A DNA stretch of 64,000 bases from SZUA-36 sp963774415 (GCA_963774415.1 CAVZEU010000003.1:372001-436000), one strand, 5' to 3'. Shown: positions 1-8,719, counted from the stretch's first letter. Program-made: numbers and translations. Notes: generated by a model from the sequence alone, not told the origin.

Positions 1-227
1 GCATTGCGCGCTGGAAGGCGGCCGACGCAGGTCTCGACCTCGTCGGCGCGGTCATGGCCTCGGATGCCTTCTTCCCTTTCCGCGACAGCATCGACACCGC
101 GGCCGCCGCCGGCGTCAGTGCGGTGATCCAACCCGGCGGATCGATGCGCGACGACGAGGTCATCGCCGCCGCCGACGAACACGGCATCGCGATGGTGTTC
201 ACCGGCGTGCGCCATTTCCGGCACTGA
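1..227 (+). CDS. purH: PurH, bifunctional AICAR formyltransferase/IMP cyclohydrolase (3' end only)
   Basis: The window opens inside this gene; about 74 C-terminal codons are present, in frame from base 3 to the TGA at 225-227. The visible peptide contains ASDAFFPFRDSID, then IQPGGSMRDDEVI, and ends in FTGVRHFRH. This is the very conserved C-terminus of the AICAR transformylase domain of PurH, which performs the last two steps of purine synthesis to IMP in the cytosol. The start and the cyclohydrolase domain lie outside the window. A short GC-rich stem follows the stop. Confidence 0.95.
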   Translation, partial: IARWKAADAGLDLVGAVMASDAFFPFRDSIDTAAAAGVSAVIQPGGSMRDDEVIAAADEHGIAMVFTGVRHFRH

Positions 228-238
228 ACGTCGGTTCG

Positions 239-254
239 GGGCCGGTCCCGGCCC
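239..254 (+). terminator. Possible purH terminator hairpin
   Basis: GGGCC at 239-243 can pair with GGCCC at 250-254, 11 bases after the purH stop, followed by TTATCAACAATTT. There is no true U-run, so this is only a weak candidate. Confidence 0.3.
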
Positions 255-256
255 GT

Positions 257-312
257 TATCAACAATTTATCAAGTCGATATCAAGCAAGCATGTCCCTGG
301 CGGGCCTATCGT
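257..312 (+). promoter_or_regulatory. Three TATCAA hexamers in 11-bp phase with a -10-like box
   Basis: TATCAA occurs at 257-262, 268-273 and 279-284, each exactly 11 bp after the last. A -10-like TATCGT lies at 307-312, which would put the third hexamer next to the -35 position. Direct repeats spaced one helical turn apart are the known binding pattern of OmpR/PhoB-type winged helix regulators. The neighbouring gene at 1023-3281 encodes such a DNA-binding domain, so it is the first candidate regulator. The repeat spacing is seen; the link to the regulator is inferred. Confidence 0.45.
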
Positions 313-426
313 GCGCCTGTAGCCATCCGTCAGTGCTACCGGCCGGCCGGGTGGTCTGATCCACGATCGACGCACCTGGCCGGCTCGTTACGGTGGCGGA
401 TGGCTGCGGTAGCTTCTGACGAGTAT

Positions 427-450
427 CCGGGGCCTTTCAGAAAGCCCCGG
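427..450 (+). other. Hairpin in the leader of the 478-957 gene
   Basis: CCGGGGC (427-433) and TTT pair with AAAGCCCCGG (441-450), leaving one bulged C and a short loop. The hairpin ends 15 bases before the Shine-Dalgarno sequence AAGGAGG at 466-472, so it would lie in the 5' untranslated region, where it could stabilise the message or pause transcription. Confidence 0.4.
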
Positions 451-477
451 GCAAACGGTTAACCCAAGGAGGAAATC

Positions 478-957
478 ATGTTTGCAATAAGACAGATGGC
501 GATATTGGTGGCAGTCTTGTTCCTGTTGACCGGTGCTGCGGCCGCAGGTGCGCAGCAGGGCGCGGTGCACGATGAATTCGACTTCCAGGTAACCGACTGG
601 AATGATTGCACGGGAGAAGAAGTCGACTGGGACGTGGCCGTACGCTCGGTGGAGCGGGCGAACGAGACACCCAGCGGCCAGGGCATGGTCATGGGCCACT
701 GGAACTGGTTGGGCAACGTCGTGGGGCAGAGCTCCGGCTACGAGTGGTCGACGCGGGGCATCTACCAGGGCGTGGAGACCTACTCGCTGAATAACAGCTT
801 GACCGGTGCGAGTATATTAATTGAAAACTCGGTGATGCATCCGCTGACGCCGGAGGCGCCGAAAATCAACTTCAGCGCCCAGATCATATTCGTTTACAAC
901 GCCGATGGTGATCTCGTCGTTCAACGGGTCATCTATACCTACGACTGCTCGAATTAG
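478..957 (+). CDS. Small secreted protein of unknown function
   Basis: A 159-residue protein with a clear signal peptide: a basic start, a hydrophobic stretch AILVAVLFLL and an AxA-type end near residue 26 (AGAQQ). Only two cysteines remain in the mature part, at NDC and YDC near the two ends, so a single disulfide in the periplasm or outside the cell is likely. The mature part is rich in aromatic and acidic residues and short beta-prone segments. The start is fixed by a very strong AAGGAGG six bases upstream. It is transcribed alone, with a leader hairpin and phased TATCAA repeats upstream and a strong hairpin downstream. I do not recognise the family. It converges on the membrane regulator at 1023-3281. 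Confidence 0.75.
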   Translation: MFAIRQMAILVAVLFLLTGAAAAGAQQGAVHDEFDFQVTDWNDCTGEEVDWDVAVRSVERANETPSGQGMVMGHWNWLGNVVGQSSGYEWSTRGIYQGVETYSLNNSLTGASILIENSVMHPLTPEAPKINFSAQIIFVYNADGDLVVQRVIYTYDCSN

Positions 958-978
958 TCAGGGAAGGGCAGAGACGGC

Positions 979-1012
979 GAGCGGGGACCCGGTCAGGGCC
1001 GGGTCCCCGCTC
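979..1012. terminator. Strong hairpin between convergent genes
   Basis: A perfect 14-bp stem (979-992 with 999-1012, GAGCGGGGACCCGG and its complement) with a six-base loop lies between the stop at 957 and the convergent stop at 1023. It lacks a U-run on either strand, so it may work as a transcript-end stabiliser or a Rho-assisted terminator for both genes. Confidence 0.6.
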
Positions 1013-1022
1013 CCACCTTCGG

Positions 1023-3281
1023 TTATCGCTTGGCCACGCTTTCGTGGTGCCGGTCGAGATAGGCGACGCGTTGTCGTTCCAGCGCCTGCAAGTGACCGCT
1101 CACCAGTTGGCGGAACTCCGGCAAATCTCGCAACGAGAAAAAGCGGGGGTCGCGCGGCAGTGACCGGGCGTGGTACCTGATCCAGCCGGGCGGTGACGCT
1201 CGCAGTTGCTGCATGGCCAGGTCCGTTTCGCCGCGAATCGCGTGAGCGGCGGCGAGCGCCAGGTGTTGGCGGGACAGGGGATCGTTCAAGCCGTTCACAA
1301 CTTGTTGCAGCAGTGGCCAGGCGAGGTCCGTCTGTCCATCGACGGTGTAAGCCAGCGCAAGCATCACCATGGCCTCGTAATTGGGCGCTTCCGCGTGGTT
1401 AGTTCCCGACGCAATCTTCGGGTACGCTGTCTTGACCCGGTGCAGAAATTGCGTGGTTCGACCGCTATCGATATCCAGGGTTGCCAGCACCAGTTGTGCC
1501 AGCGGTTCCCCGGGTTCTGCAGCGAGAGTTTCCTCGGCGATGTCGCGGGCGCGTTGGTCCAGCCCTCTCGACAGGTAATTGAACGCCCGGGAGGCGGCGC
1601 CGAAGCGCTGGGTTACCGGGGCCGGCGCGGCGGTTTGCCAGTACTGGTTCGCCAAGTCATCCAGCCCCAGTACGTCGGCCCATTCCGTGGCAAAGCCCAA
1701 TGTCCTCGGTGTGGGCCGGACCTCGACCGCTATTTTCCTTTGTATCATTTCCAGAGCCTGGTCGAAGCGCCCGCGCCCCATGGCGAGCATGCCCGACCAG
1801 GAGTCATAAGTTTCCTCGTACTTCGGGTCCAGGTCGGCGGCCAGTCGGTAGCGGCGTTCGGCCTCGTCGTTGTTCTCCGTGAACCAATTACTGGTCCCCA
1901 GGCGTGCCTGGGCTGCCGGGTTGAGCGGATCGAGTGCGACATCCGTGGCATGCACCGCGAGCGCCTCCCGGTATCGGCCGGCCCGGCGCAGCACCAGGCC
2001 CAGGTTGCCGCTGGCCCAGACCGAGCCGGGTTCCAATGCCAGGGCTTTGCGAAACAGCGCAATGGCCTCGTCAATTTCGCCAAACTCGCGCTTGAAGCGG
2101 CCGAGCGTGACATAGGCGCCGGAAAGATTCGGATCGATGGCGAGTGCCTTCTCGACATAAGGCCGGGCCCGTTGCCATGCGTCCTGGATGTTGGCGTTGC
2201 CGTTCCACACCGGCAACACCTCGATGCCCGCGAGGTCGTTCCAGGCCTGGGCGAAATTCGGATCGAGCTTAACCGCGCGCTTGAGGAGCGTCCGCCTTGC
2301 GTCCCGGGTGGTCGCTTCCCAGGCTGCGAGGTAAGTTTCAAAGGCCTCGAGGTTTGCCGTCGAGCCGCTTACGCGAGCTGGGTCCAGCGTGATCCGGAGC
2401 AGGCCGGTCAGCTCCAGCGCGACTGTCCGCAGCACCGTGAACGACGCGTCTGACTCGATAAAAAACGAATGGTCCCAGAGCTGCTCTTCTCCTTTCACCT
2501 TGTGCATACTCAGCAGTAAACGTCTGTGGTTGCCGAACTGGTCGATGCTGCCTTCCAGCAGGTAATCGGCCTTCAGCCTGGCTGCATAGGCAAACGGGGA
2601 TTGATTTTGGAAATCGGCCCGCATGGCCGATGTCCTGCCGACGATCACGAGACCGGGTATCGACGCCAGTTCGTGGATCATCTCGTGCGTCAAGCCGGCC
2701 GAGAAGACCCCCTGGGAATGATTTTTAGACAAGTCCTGAACGGGTAGTACGACCAGGCGAACGTCCCGCGGGCCGGTCGGGGGACTGCCGCCGTTTACGC
2801 CGTTTTTTGAGGTTATCGCCCACACGCCGAGCCCGAGGATCAGCACCAGCACGGCGGTAGCCGCCAGCCATTTCGACGGCTTGCCGCCGGCCGCTTTTTC
2901 AGGCGCGGTTCCCGGTGTGGGATCGACCTGCCAAATCAAACGGTAGCCGCGCTTTGGCAGCGTCTCGATCGGCTGGCTGTCGGCGCCGGCCGCCTCCTTG
3001 AGATTCTTGCGCAACTCATAGATGCAGCGCGAGAGTGCAAAATCTGTGACGATGACGTTTTTCCAGACGTCTTCCATCAACGTTTCGCGGGCAACGACCC
3101 GGCCGGCAGAGGCAGCCAGCCTGAGCAGTACTTCCATCACCTTGGGGTCGAGCTGACGTTCGCCCGCTGGACCTGAGATTTTGCCGGAACGGGGGTTTAC
3201 GTCGATGTTGCCAAGGCGGAACGCCGGCGATGTTCCGGCGCTATCATGCTTCTTTGCCTGATAGTCCGACAGTGTGCTCAT
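1023..3281 (-). CDS. ToxR/CadC-like membrane transcriptional regulator with TolB-like and TPR domains
   Basis: 752 residues. Residues about 20-118 form an OmpR/PhoB-type winged helix DNA-binding domain (LDPKVMEVLLRLAASAGRVV, then RGYRLIW at its end). A proline-rich linker leads to one transmembrane helix (residues about 137-158, LAATAVLVLILGLGVWAI). The rest is outside the cytoplasm: a TolB/FlgO-like segment (VLPVQDLSKN, YLLEGSIDQFG) and then many tetratricopeptide repeats. The arrangement is that of CadC/ToxR-type one-component regulators, which sense a periplasmic signal and bind DNA from the membrane. The start ATG at 3281 lies 54 bases after anmK on the same strand, so the two may be co-transcribed. 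Its target is unknown; the phased repeats at 257-284 are a candidate. Confidence 0.85.
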   Translation of the reverse strand: MSTLSDYQAKKHDSAGTSPAFRLGNIDVNPRSGKISGPAGERQLDPKVMEVLLRLAASAGRVVARETLMEDVWKNVIVTDFALSRCIYELRKNLKEAAGADSQPIETLPKRGYRLIWQVDPTPGTAPEKAAGGKPSKWLAATAVLVLILGLGVWAITSKNGVNGGSPPTGPRDVRLVVLPVQDLSKNHSQGVFSAGLTHEMIHELASIPGLVIVGRTSAMRADFQNQSPFAYAARLKADYLLEGSIDQFGNHRRLLLSMHKVKGEEQLWDHSFFIESDASFTVLRTVALELTGLLRITLDPARVSGSTANLEAFETYLAAWEATTRDARRTLLKRAVKLDPNFAQAWNDLAGIEVLPVWNGNANIQDAWQRARPYVEKALAIDPNLSGAYVTLGRFKREFGEIDEAIALFRKALALEPGSVWASGNLGLVLRRAGRYREALAVHATDVALDPLNPAAQARLGTSNWFTENNDEAERRYRLAADLDPKYEETYDSWSGMLAMGRGRFDQALEMIQRKIAVEVRPTPRTLGFATEWADVLGLDDLANQYWQTAAPAPVTQRFGAASRAFNYLSRGLDQRARDIAEETLAAEPGEPLAQLVLATLDIDSGRTTQFLHRVKTAYPKIASGTNHAEAPNYEAMVMLALAYTVDGQTDLAWPLLQQVVNGLNDPLSRQHLALAAAHAIRGETDLAMQQLRASPPGWIRYHARSLPRDPRFFSLRDLPEFRQLVSGHLQALERQRVAYLDRHHESVAKR

Positions 3282-3335
3282 GGAAAATAGTCCTCAAGAC
3301 CACACGGGGAGTATACGGCAAGGACCTGAAGCGGC

Positions 3336-4454
3336 CTAGGAGCGCTTTCCCGGTGGCTGGTGCACAGCGCCGAGCATCACGGGCCGCGTGGCACCGGTGA
3401 TCGGCGCCGTGTCGTGCAATTTGTCTTCCAGCCGGGCCAGTGCGAGCCAGGCGAACAACAGTCCCTCCACCCAGTCCGGGTCGACACCGTAATAGGCGGT
3501 GGACTCGACGACCACCTCCGGCAGGGCTCGGCGCAGCCTTGTCATCAGGTGCAGGTTGTGGACGCCGCCGCCGCAGACCAGCAGGCGCTCGGGCAGGCCG
3601 CATCGGTCCAGGCTGGCCGCGACGCTGCGCGCGGTCAGTTCGGCCAGCGTCGCCTGTACGTCGGTAGCCGAAATCCGGCTGCCGGGTAAGTGGCTGTCGA
3701 GCCAGCCGAGGTTGAAGTATTCCGGGCCGGTGCTCTTGGGTGGCGGGCGTTGAAAATAAGGGTCTGAGAGCATGCGCTCGAGGCTTTCCGCGTCGACCGC
3801 GCCCTTGGCGGCCCAGGTTCCCGCGTCGTCGAAGTCCTGTTGCAGGTGCCGCCGCGCCCAGGCGTCCATCAGGCAGTTGGCGGGGCCGCAATCGAAGCCG
3901 CTCAGCTCTCCTGCCGCGGGCAACAGGGTCAGGTTGGCGATGCCGCCGAGGTTCAGCACCGCGCGGTTCTCGCCGGCGGAGTGGAAAATTTCACGGTGCA
4001 GCAACGGCGCCAGCGGCGCGCCCTGTCCGCCGGCCCGGATATCGGCGCTGCGGAAGTCCGCCACCACCGTCGTGCCGGTGCCGCGGGCGATCAGCTCCGG
4101 CTTGCCGAGTTGCAGGCTGACGGGATCAATGGCCTCCGGTGCGTGCCAGACCGTCTGGCCGTGAGAGCCGATGGCGTGGATATCCGACATTTCCATCCCC
4201 GCCTCACGTACCAGGTTCTGCGCGGTGCGGGCGAAAAAGCGGCCGAGGCTTTCATCCAGCACTTGCGCCTCGCCCCCGGTCGGAGGCCGGCCCTGCGCCG
4301 CCAGTTGTTCGAGCAGTTGCCTGATGGCGGCCGGATAGGGCGTGCAGCTCGCGTGCAGGATATCCATGCGCGGGCTGCGAAAATTCACCAGCACCGCGTC
4401 GACGCCGTCGCGGCTGGTGCCGGAAATCATGCCGATCACCTGCCTGTCGCTCAC
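3336..4454 (-). CDS. anmK: Anhydro-N-acetylmuramic acid kinase
   Basis: 372 residues, the usual AnmK length. It begins RQVIGMISGTSRDGVDAVLV, the typical ATP-binding start (GTSxDGxDA), and contains IGSHGQTVWHAP, LNLGGIANLTLL, FDCGPANCLMDAW and CGGGVHN, all hallmarks of the family. The enzyme phosphorylates and opens 1,6-anhydro-MurNAc to MurNAc-6-phosphate in cell-wall recycling in the cytosol. The start codon is GTG at 4454, overlapping the stop of the upstream M23 peptidase gene (GTGA overlap), so the two are translationally coupled. Pairing a wall endopeptidase with a recycling kinase makes biological sense. Confidence 0.96.
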   Translation of the reverse strand: MSDRQVIGMISGTSRDGVDAVLVNFRSPRMDILHASCTPYPAAIRQLLEQLAAQGRPPTGGEAQVLDESLGRFFARTAQNLVREAGMEMSDIHAIGSHGQTVWHAPEAIDPVSLQLGKPELIARGTGTTVVADFRSADIRAGGQGAPLAPLLHREIFHSAGENRAVLNLGGIANLTLLPAAGELSGFDCGPANCLMDAWARRHLQQDFDDAGTWAAKGAVDAESLERMLSDPYFQRPPPKSTGPEYFNLGWLDSHLPGSRISATDVQATLAELTARSVAASLDRCGLPERLLVCGGGVHNLHLMTRLRRALPEVVVESTAYYGVDPDWVEGLLFAWLALARLEDKLHDTAPITGATRPVMLGAVHQPPGKRS

Positions 4455-5794
4455 TGGCTGGCGGCGTACATCGAGGCGGACTCCAGTCGCGCCAACTGCG
4501 TCAGCATGACTGCCGAGCTCATCTTGAAGTCGGCCAGTTGCTGCCCCTTAAGACCTTCCGCCTTGGGCAACGGGACCGTGCGGGGGTCGCGGTGAACGCC
4601 GTTGACCACGAACTCGTAGTGCAGGTGGGGCGCCTGCGCCAGGCCGGTCGAGCCGACGTAACCGATCACCTGGCCCTGCCTGACCCGCTGGCCGCGCTTC
4701 ACGGCGCGCTTAGTGAAATGCAGGTACTTGGTGACGATGCTGTTGGAGTGCTGGATGAAGACGTAGTTGCCGTTGTACTTGTTGTAGGCGGAGCGGATGA
4801 CCTTGCCGTCGCCGGCCGCGTAGACGGGGGTGCCCCTGGGCGCACGGTAATCGATGCCGTTGTGCGGCTTTATCCGCTTCAGGATCGGGTGAAAGCGCCG
4901 CGGGTTGAAATTGGAGCTGATATAGGAAAAATTCAGCGGCGCGCGCAGGAAAGCCTTGCGGATGGTGCGCCCGTCCGGCGAAAAATAGCGGGCCTTGCCG
5001 TCGATCTTATAGCGTATTGCCTGGAACCGTTCGCCCTGGTTGATGAACGTCGCCGCGACGATCTCGCCGTCACGCAAAAAACTGCCGTCGCGAAAAACCT
5101 TCTCGTAAACGACATAGAAACGGTCGCCGGCGCGGATGTCGAGCACGAAATCGATGTCCCAGCCGAACAGGTTGGCCAGTTTCATCACCATGGCATCGGT
5201 CAGGCCGGCCTGCTTGCCCGCCAGGAACAGGGAAGACTGGATCGTGCCGACGGCCTCCTCGGTCTGGGTGTACACGTCGCGGCCCTCGGTCAGCGCGCTC
5301 AGTTGGCCGTCGCTGTTGGATACCAGCAGGTAGCGGCCCTCATCGATGGCGTAGCGCATGTCCTTCAGTGAGCCGTCGGCCGCCCGGCGAAACTCGAAAA
5401 CATCGCCCGGCCGGATGTCTTTCAGGCGTTTCGTGTCCGCGTTCAGCGCCAGAATTCCGTGCAGCGTCGCGGCGCTGAAGCCTTGCTGGTGAAATATGGC
5501 ATCCAGTGACTGCCCCGCCTTTACGCTGACCTCGTCCCATGCCCCGTCACTGATTTCGGCGGCAGGCGTGGCCGGTTCGACCCGGGCCGGGGGCGGCAGG
5601 TGCCGGCCCGGCAATCCCACGTCGACCACCTTGCTGGCCGTCGCCGCGTCGCGTGTGCCGGTGTCCAGGCCGCCCAGCGCAATGCCGAACACGATCAGCG
5701 TCAGCGCAAACCAGAGCAGGCGTTTGCGGGTCAGTTTAAAACGCGGGATTTTCAACTTGCCGGCCATGCCGGTGAGAAAAGTCTTATTGAACAT
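4451..5794 (-). CDS. M23 family peptidoglycan endopeptidase with OapA-like and LysM-like region
   Basis: About 447 residues from the ATG at 5794 (MFNKTF). The open frame extends to 5971, but that part would run into the tyrS leader and lacks a better start, so 5794 is chosen with some doubt. A short basic N-terminus is followed by one membrane helix (LLWFALTLIVFGIALG). Then come an OapA/LysM-like segment (VKAGQSLDAIFHQQGFS) and a C-terminal lysostaphin-type M23 domain with the zinc ligands in NGIDYRAPRGTPV and HLHYEFVVNG and a central TKYLHF. This is the MepM/NlpD-type architecture: a membrane-anchored periplasmic D,D-endopeptidase for wall growth. It is first in an operon with anmK and divergent from tyrS. 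Confidence 0.9.
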   Translation of the reverse strand: MFNKTFLTGMAGKLKIPRFKLTRKRLLWFALTLIVFGIALGGLDTGTRDAATASKVVDVGLPGRHLPPPARVEPATPAAEISDGAWDEVSVKAGQSLDAIFHQQGFSAATLHGILALNADTKRLKDIRPGDVFEFRRAADGSLKDMRYAIDEGRYLLVSNSDGQLSALTEGRDVYTQTEEAVGTIQSSLFLAGKQAGLTDAMVMKLANLFGWDIDFVLDIRAGDRFYVVYEKVFRDGSFLRDGEIVAATFINQGERFQAIRYKIDGKARYFSPDGRTIRKAFLRAPLNFSYISSNFNPRRFHPILKRIKPHNGIDYRAPRGTPVYAAGDGKVIRSAYNKYNGNYVFIQHSNSIVTKYLHFTKRAVKRGQRVRQGQVIGYVGSTGLAQAPHLHYEFVVNGVHRDPRTVPLPKAEGLKGQQLADFKMSSAVMLTQLARLESASMYAASQ

Positions 5795-5998
5795 ACGGCA
5801 TTCAGGCACCGGTGGCATTGGCAGTGGCGGGTTAACACCCTGTGCTAACCCGGTCCTAAGATAACCACCGGCACGGCATTGGTCAATCGGCGGCCCGCCG
5901 ATATTATTACACGCGGGGGTGGAGGCGATGCAAACAAGACAATACAATGCAAAGTTTGTGCTGCACCGCAATTTTCGCAGCAGTTGACCGGAACGGAT

Positions 5999-7198
5999 AT
6001 GACCGACAGCAAACGGGCCCTGGAGCTGATCGCGAGGGGTAGTGAAGAGATCATCAAGCTCGAGGACCTGGAGAAAAAGCTAGTCTCCGGCAGAACCCTG
6101 AAAATCAAGGTGGGTTTTGATCCGACGGCACCCGATCTGCACATTGGCCATACCGTGGTCATCAACAAGATGCGGCAGTTCCAGGACCTCGGTCACGAGG
6201 TGACTTTCCTGATCGGCGACTTCACCGGCATGATCGGTGACCCCACCGGCAAGAACGTGACCCGCAAACCGCTGACCGCCGAGCAAATCAAGGCCAACGC
6301 CGAGACCTACGCCAGCCAGGTTTTCAAGGTGCTCGATCGGGAAAAAACCCGCATTCGTTTCAATTCCGAGTGGATGAGCGAACTGGGTGCGGAAGGTATG
6401 ATCCGCCTCGCGGCGCGCTACACGGTTGCGCGCATGCTGGAACGCGATGACTTTGAAAGCCGCTATCGCCAGGGTCAGCCCATCGCGATGCATGAAATCC
6501 TGTACCCACTGGTGCAGGGTTACGATTCGGTCATGTTGAAAACCGACGTGGAAATGGGCGGCACGGACCAGAAATTCAACCTGCTCGTCGGCCGCAACCT
6601 GCAACAGCATTATGGACAGGAGCCGCAGGTGATCATCACCTTGCCGTTGCTCGAAGGCCTCGACGGCGTGCAGAAGATGTCGAAGTCGCTGAACAACTAT
6701 GTCGGCATTACCGAGCCCCCGGACGAGATGTTCGGCAAGCTGATGTCGATCTCGGACGACATGATGTGGCGTTACTTCGACTTGCTGAGTTTCAAAACCA
6801 ACACCGAGTTGGCGGCGCTGAAGCAACGGGTGGCGGACGGCGCCAATCCGCGCGATATCAAGTTTCTTTTGTGCGAGGAGATTGTCGAACGCTTCCACGA
6901 CCGCGCGGCCGCCGCGGCGGCGCGTGAAACGTTTATCGCCCGCTTCCGCGAAGGCGCGATGCCGGAGGACATCGAAGAGCGAACGATCAAAACCGATGGC
7001 GAAGGCATCGGTATCGCCGCGGCCCTGACAGGACTCGGGTTGACCGCCAGCAACTCGGAGGCATTCCGCCTGCTCGGCCAGGGCGGCGTGCGTATCGACG
7101 GCGAGAAGATTTCCGACCGCTCGCTGCAGCTCGAAGCCGGGTTCAGCGGTGTGCTGCAGGTCGGCAAGCGCAGGTTCATGAAAGCCCATGTTAAGTAG
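5999..7198 (+). CDS. tyrS: Tyrosyl-tRNA synthetase
   Basis: 399 residues from ATG 5999 (MTDSKRALEL); the 40 codons of open frame upstream do not look like the family. The class I signature HIGH is present as DLHIGHTV near residue 48, KMSKS as VQKMSKSLNNY near 230, and a C-terminal S4 RNA-binding domain (EAFRLLGQGGVRIDGEKI). It charges tRNA-Tyr in the cytosol and belongs to the longer TyrRS subgroup common in proteobacteria. The stop TAG at 7196-7198 is at the same time the first bases of the 261-bp repeat element that follows, an unusual fusion of a gene end with a repeat terminus. tyrA lies downstream. Confidence 0.97.
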   Translation: MTDSKRALELIARGSEEIIKLEDLEKKLVSGRTLKIKVGFDPTAPDLHIGHTVVINKMRQFQDLGHEVTFLIGDFTGMIGDPTGKNVTRKPLTAEQIKANAETYASQVFKVLDREKTRIRFNSEWMSELGAEGMIRLAARYTVARMLERDDFESRYRQGQPIAMHEILYPLVQGYDSVMLKTDVEMGGTDQKFNLLVGRNLQQHYGQEPQVIITLPLLEGLDGVQKMSKSLNNYVGITEPPDEMFGKLMSISDDMMWRYFDLLSFKTNTELAALKQRVADGANPRDIKFLLCEEIVERFHDRAAAAAARETFIARFREGAMPEDIEERTIKTDGEGIGIAAALTGLGLTASNSEAFRLLGQGGVRIDGEKISDRSLQLEAGFSGVLQVGKRRFMKAHVK

Positions 7199-7456
7199 CC
7201 TGCATATTGCGCCAGCCGGCCGCGAGCCTGCTGGTATGTTTATGAGAAATCAGAGGTATTAGTATATTTCGATGAATTATCAAAAATTGCAGATTGTACT
7301 TGGCTCGCTGCCTATCCTGGCCCTGGCTTGTTCAGACGCGCCTGAACTTGAGCTTCCCTCGACCCATAGCGACGGCTATGGGGCTCGGTCCAGCCCGGCG
7401 TTCGGACGCATCTGCCCTGCGCCATCTTCCAGGATACCGGTGCAATATGCAGGCTA
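7196..7456. mobile_element. 261-bp MITE-like element, copy 1
   Basis: The ends are inverted repeats: TAGCCTGCATATTGC on the left and its complement on the right (7442-7456), each starting with TA. The copy at 35681-35941 has the same length, the same order of internal segments and the same two internal hairpins: GTTCAG/CTGAAC at 7330-7347, and CCCATAGC (7363-7370) with GCTATGGG (7375-7382). The left end forms the tyrS stop codon. TA-bounded ends with no coding capacity suggest a non-autonomous relative of IS630/Tc1-type elements, but that family assignment is inference. A 61-codon open frame inside (7272-7457) is not considered a gene. The element fills most of the 330 bases between tyrS and tyrA; the last 70 bases before tyrA show nothing further. 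Confidence 0.8.
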
Positions 7457-7528
7457 GAGTCTACCTTGCGGCGCCGCTTTCGTTGCGGTCTGTTGGCTGT
7501 GCTCAGGCGTTGAAGAGATTGAATTGTC

Positions 7529-8719
7529 ATGACGGATAAACCCTCCCAGCCCACGCTCACGGCCGACGAACTGCTCGAGTTGCGCCGGCGCCTCGACGAA
7601 ATCGACAGCGGCATCATCGACCTGATCGCCGAGCGCCAGAAGGTCGTCGGCGTCATCGGCGAACACAAGCTCAAAACCGGCTTGCCGCTGCGCCACTACG
7701 AGCGTGAACGCGAGGTCATCGAGCGCGGCATGGCGCGCGCGGAATCTCATGGCCTGGCGGGCTCGCTGGCGCGCGACATCCTGGAAACGCTGATCCACCA
7801 TTCGCTCGGCAACCAGGAAACCCACAAGCTGGTGCAGTCGGACCACGGCCAGGGGCGGCGCGCGCTGGTGATCGGCGGCCTCGGCCGCATGGGCGTGTGG
7901 ATGGCGCGCTACCTGGACATGGTGGGTTACCGCGTCGACGTCGCCGACGAGGCCGAGGGCGAAACGCCGTTCGGCCGGGTGGCGGACTGGGAAGGCGCCG
8001 TCGGCGATTACGACCTGACCGTGGTCGCCGTGCCGCTAAGGCCCAGCAACGACGTGTTGCTGCGCCTGGCGGAACTCAAGCCGCCGGGACTCGTATTTGA
8101 CATCGGTTCCCTGAAAAGCCCGATGCGGCAGGGCCTCGAGGCGCTGCGCAAGAGCGGCTGCCGCGTCTGCTCGGTGCACCCGATGTTCGGTCCCGACGAG
8201 ATCGGGCTGTCGGGCCGGCACATCCTGTTTGTCGATATCGGCCACAAGCAGGCGCTGGCGGAGGCGCGGGCCCTGTTCGCGCACACGGCCGCGGACTGTG
8301 TCGAGCTCAGCCTCGAGGACCACGACGAGGTCATGGCCTGGGTGCTGGGCCTTTCCCACCTGATCAATATCGCCTTCGCCGGCGCGCTGGCGGACAGCGG
8401 CGAGGCCGTGCCGCTGCTGAGAAGGATATCGAGCAGCACCTTCGACGCGCAGCTCGGTGTGGCCACGCGTGTCGTTTCTGAAAACCCCCACCTGTATTAC
8501 GAGATCCAGCAGGGCAACGAAAAAACCCCGGGCGTCGTGGCCGCCTTCCGCGCCACGGTCGAAACGCTGGCCAATGCCGTGGCTGCGGGCGACGAGCAGA
8601 CCTTTGTCAGCCTGATGCAGCGCGCGGGCCGCCGTCTTGCGAAGGAGAACGGTGACGGCGAGGGCGCGGGCAGGCGGGTCCCGGCGCGGAAGCCCGTGTC
8701 CGCAAAGGATGCGGGGTGA
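7529..8719 (+). CDS. tyrA: Bifunctional chorismate mutase/prephenate dehydrogenase (T-protein)
   Basis: 396 residues. Residues about 12-95 are an AroQ-type chorismate mutase (LRRRLDEIDSGIIDLIAERQ, then KTGLPLRHYERERE). A Rossmann domain follows with a GGLGRMGVWMARYL nucleotide-binding loop near residue 115, and the conserved VHPMFGPD near 217. This is the enteric-type TyrA fusion, converting chorismate to 4-hydroxyphenylpyruvate for tyrosine synthesis. The last about 30 residues are a basic, probably disordered tail. The stop overlaps the GTG of the next gene (GTGA), so the Nudix gene is coupled. Nearness of tyrS and tyrA links tyrosine synthesis and use. Confidence 0.95.
   Translation: MTDKPSQPTLTADELLELRRRLDEIDSGIIDLIAERQKVVGVIGEHKLKTGLPLRHYEREREVIERGMARAESHGLAGSLARDILETLIHHSLGNQETHKLVQSDHGQGRRALVIGGLGRMGVWMARYLDMVGYRVDVADEAEGETPFGRVADWEGAVGDYDLTVVAVPLRPSNDVLLRLAELKPPGLVFDIGSLKSPMRQGLEALRKSGCRVCSVHPMFGPDEIGLSGRHILFVDIGHKQALAEARALFAHTAADCVELSLEDHDEVMAWVLGLSHLINIAFAGALADSGEAVPLLRRISSSTFDAQLGVATRVVSENPHLYYEIQQGNEKTPGVVAAFRATVETLANAVAAGDEQTFVSLMQRAGRRLAKENGDGEGAGRRVPARKPVSAKDAG

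Noticed and set aside
5795..5971. N-terminal extension of the M23 peptidase frame.
   Set aside because: It would place 59 polar codons before the membrane anchor and overlap the tyrS control region; the ATG at 5794 gives the expected short cytoplasmic start.
7272..7457. Open frame of 61 codons between tyrS and tyrA.
   Set aside because: It is inside the 261-bp element; the matching frame in copy 2 (35727-35942) has a different protein sequence, so conservation is at the structural, not the protein level.
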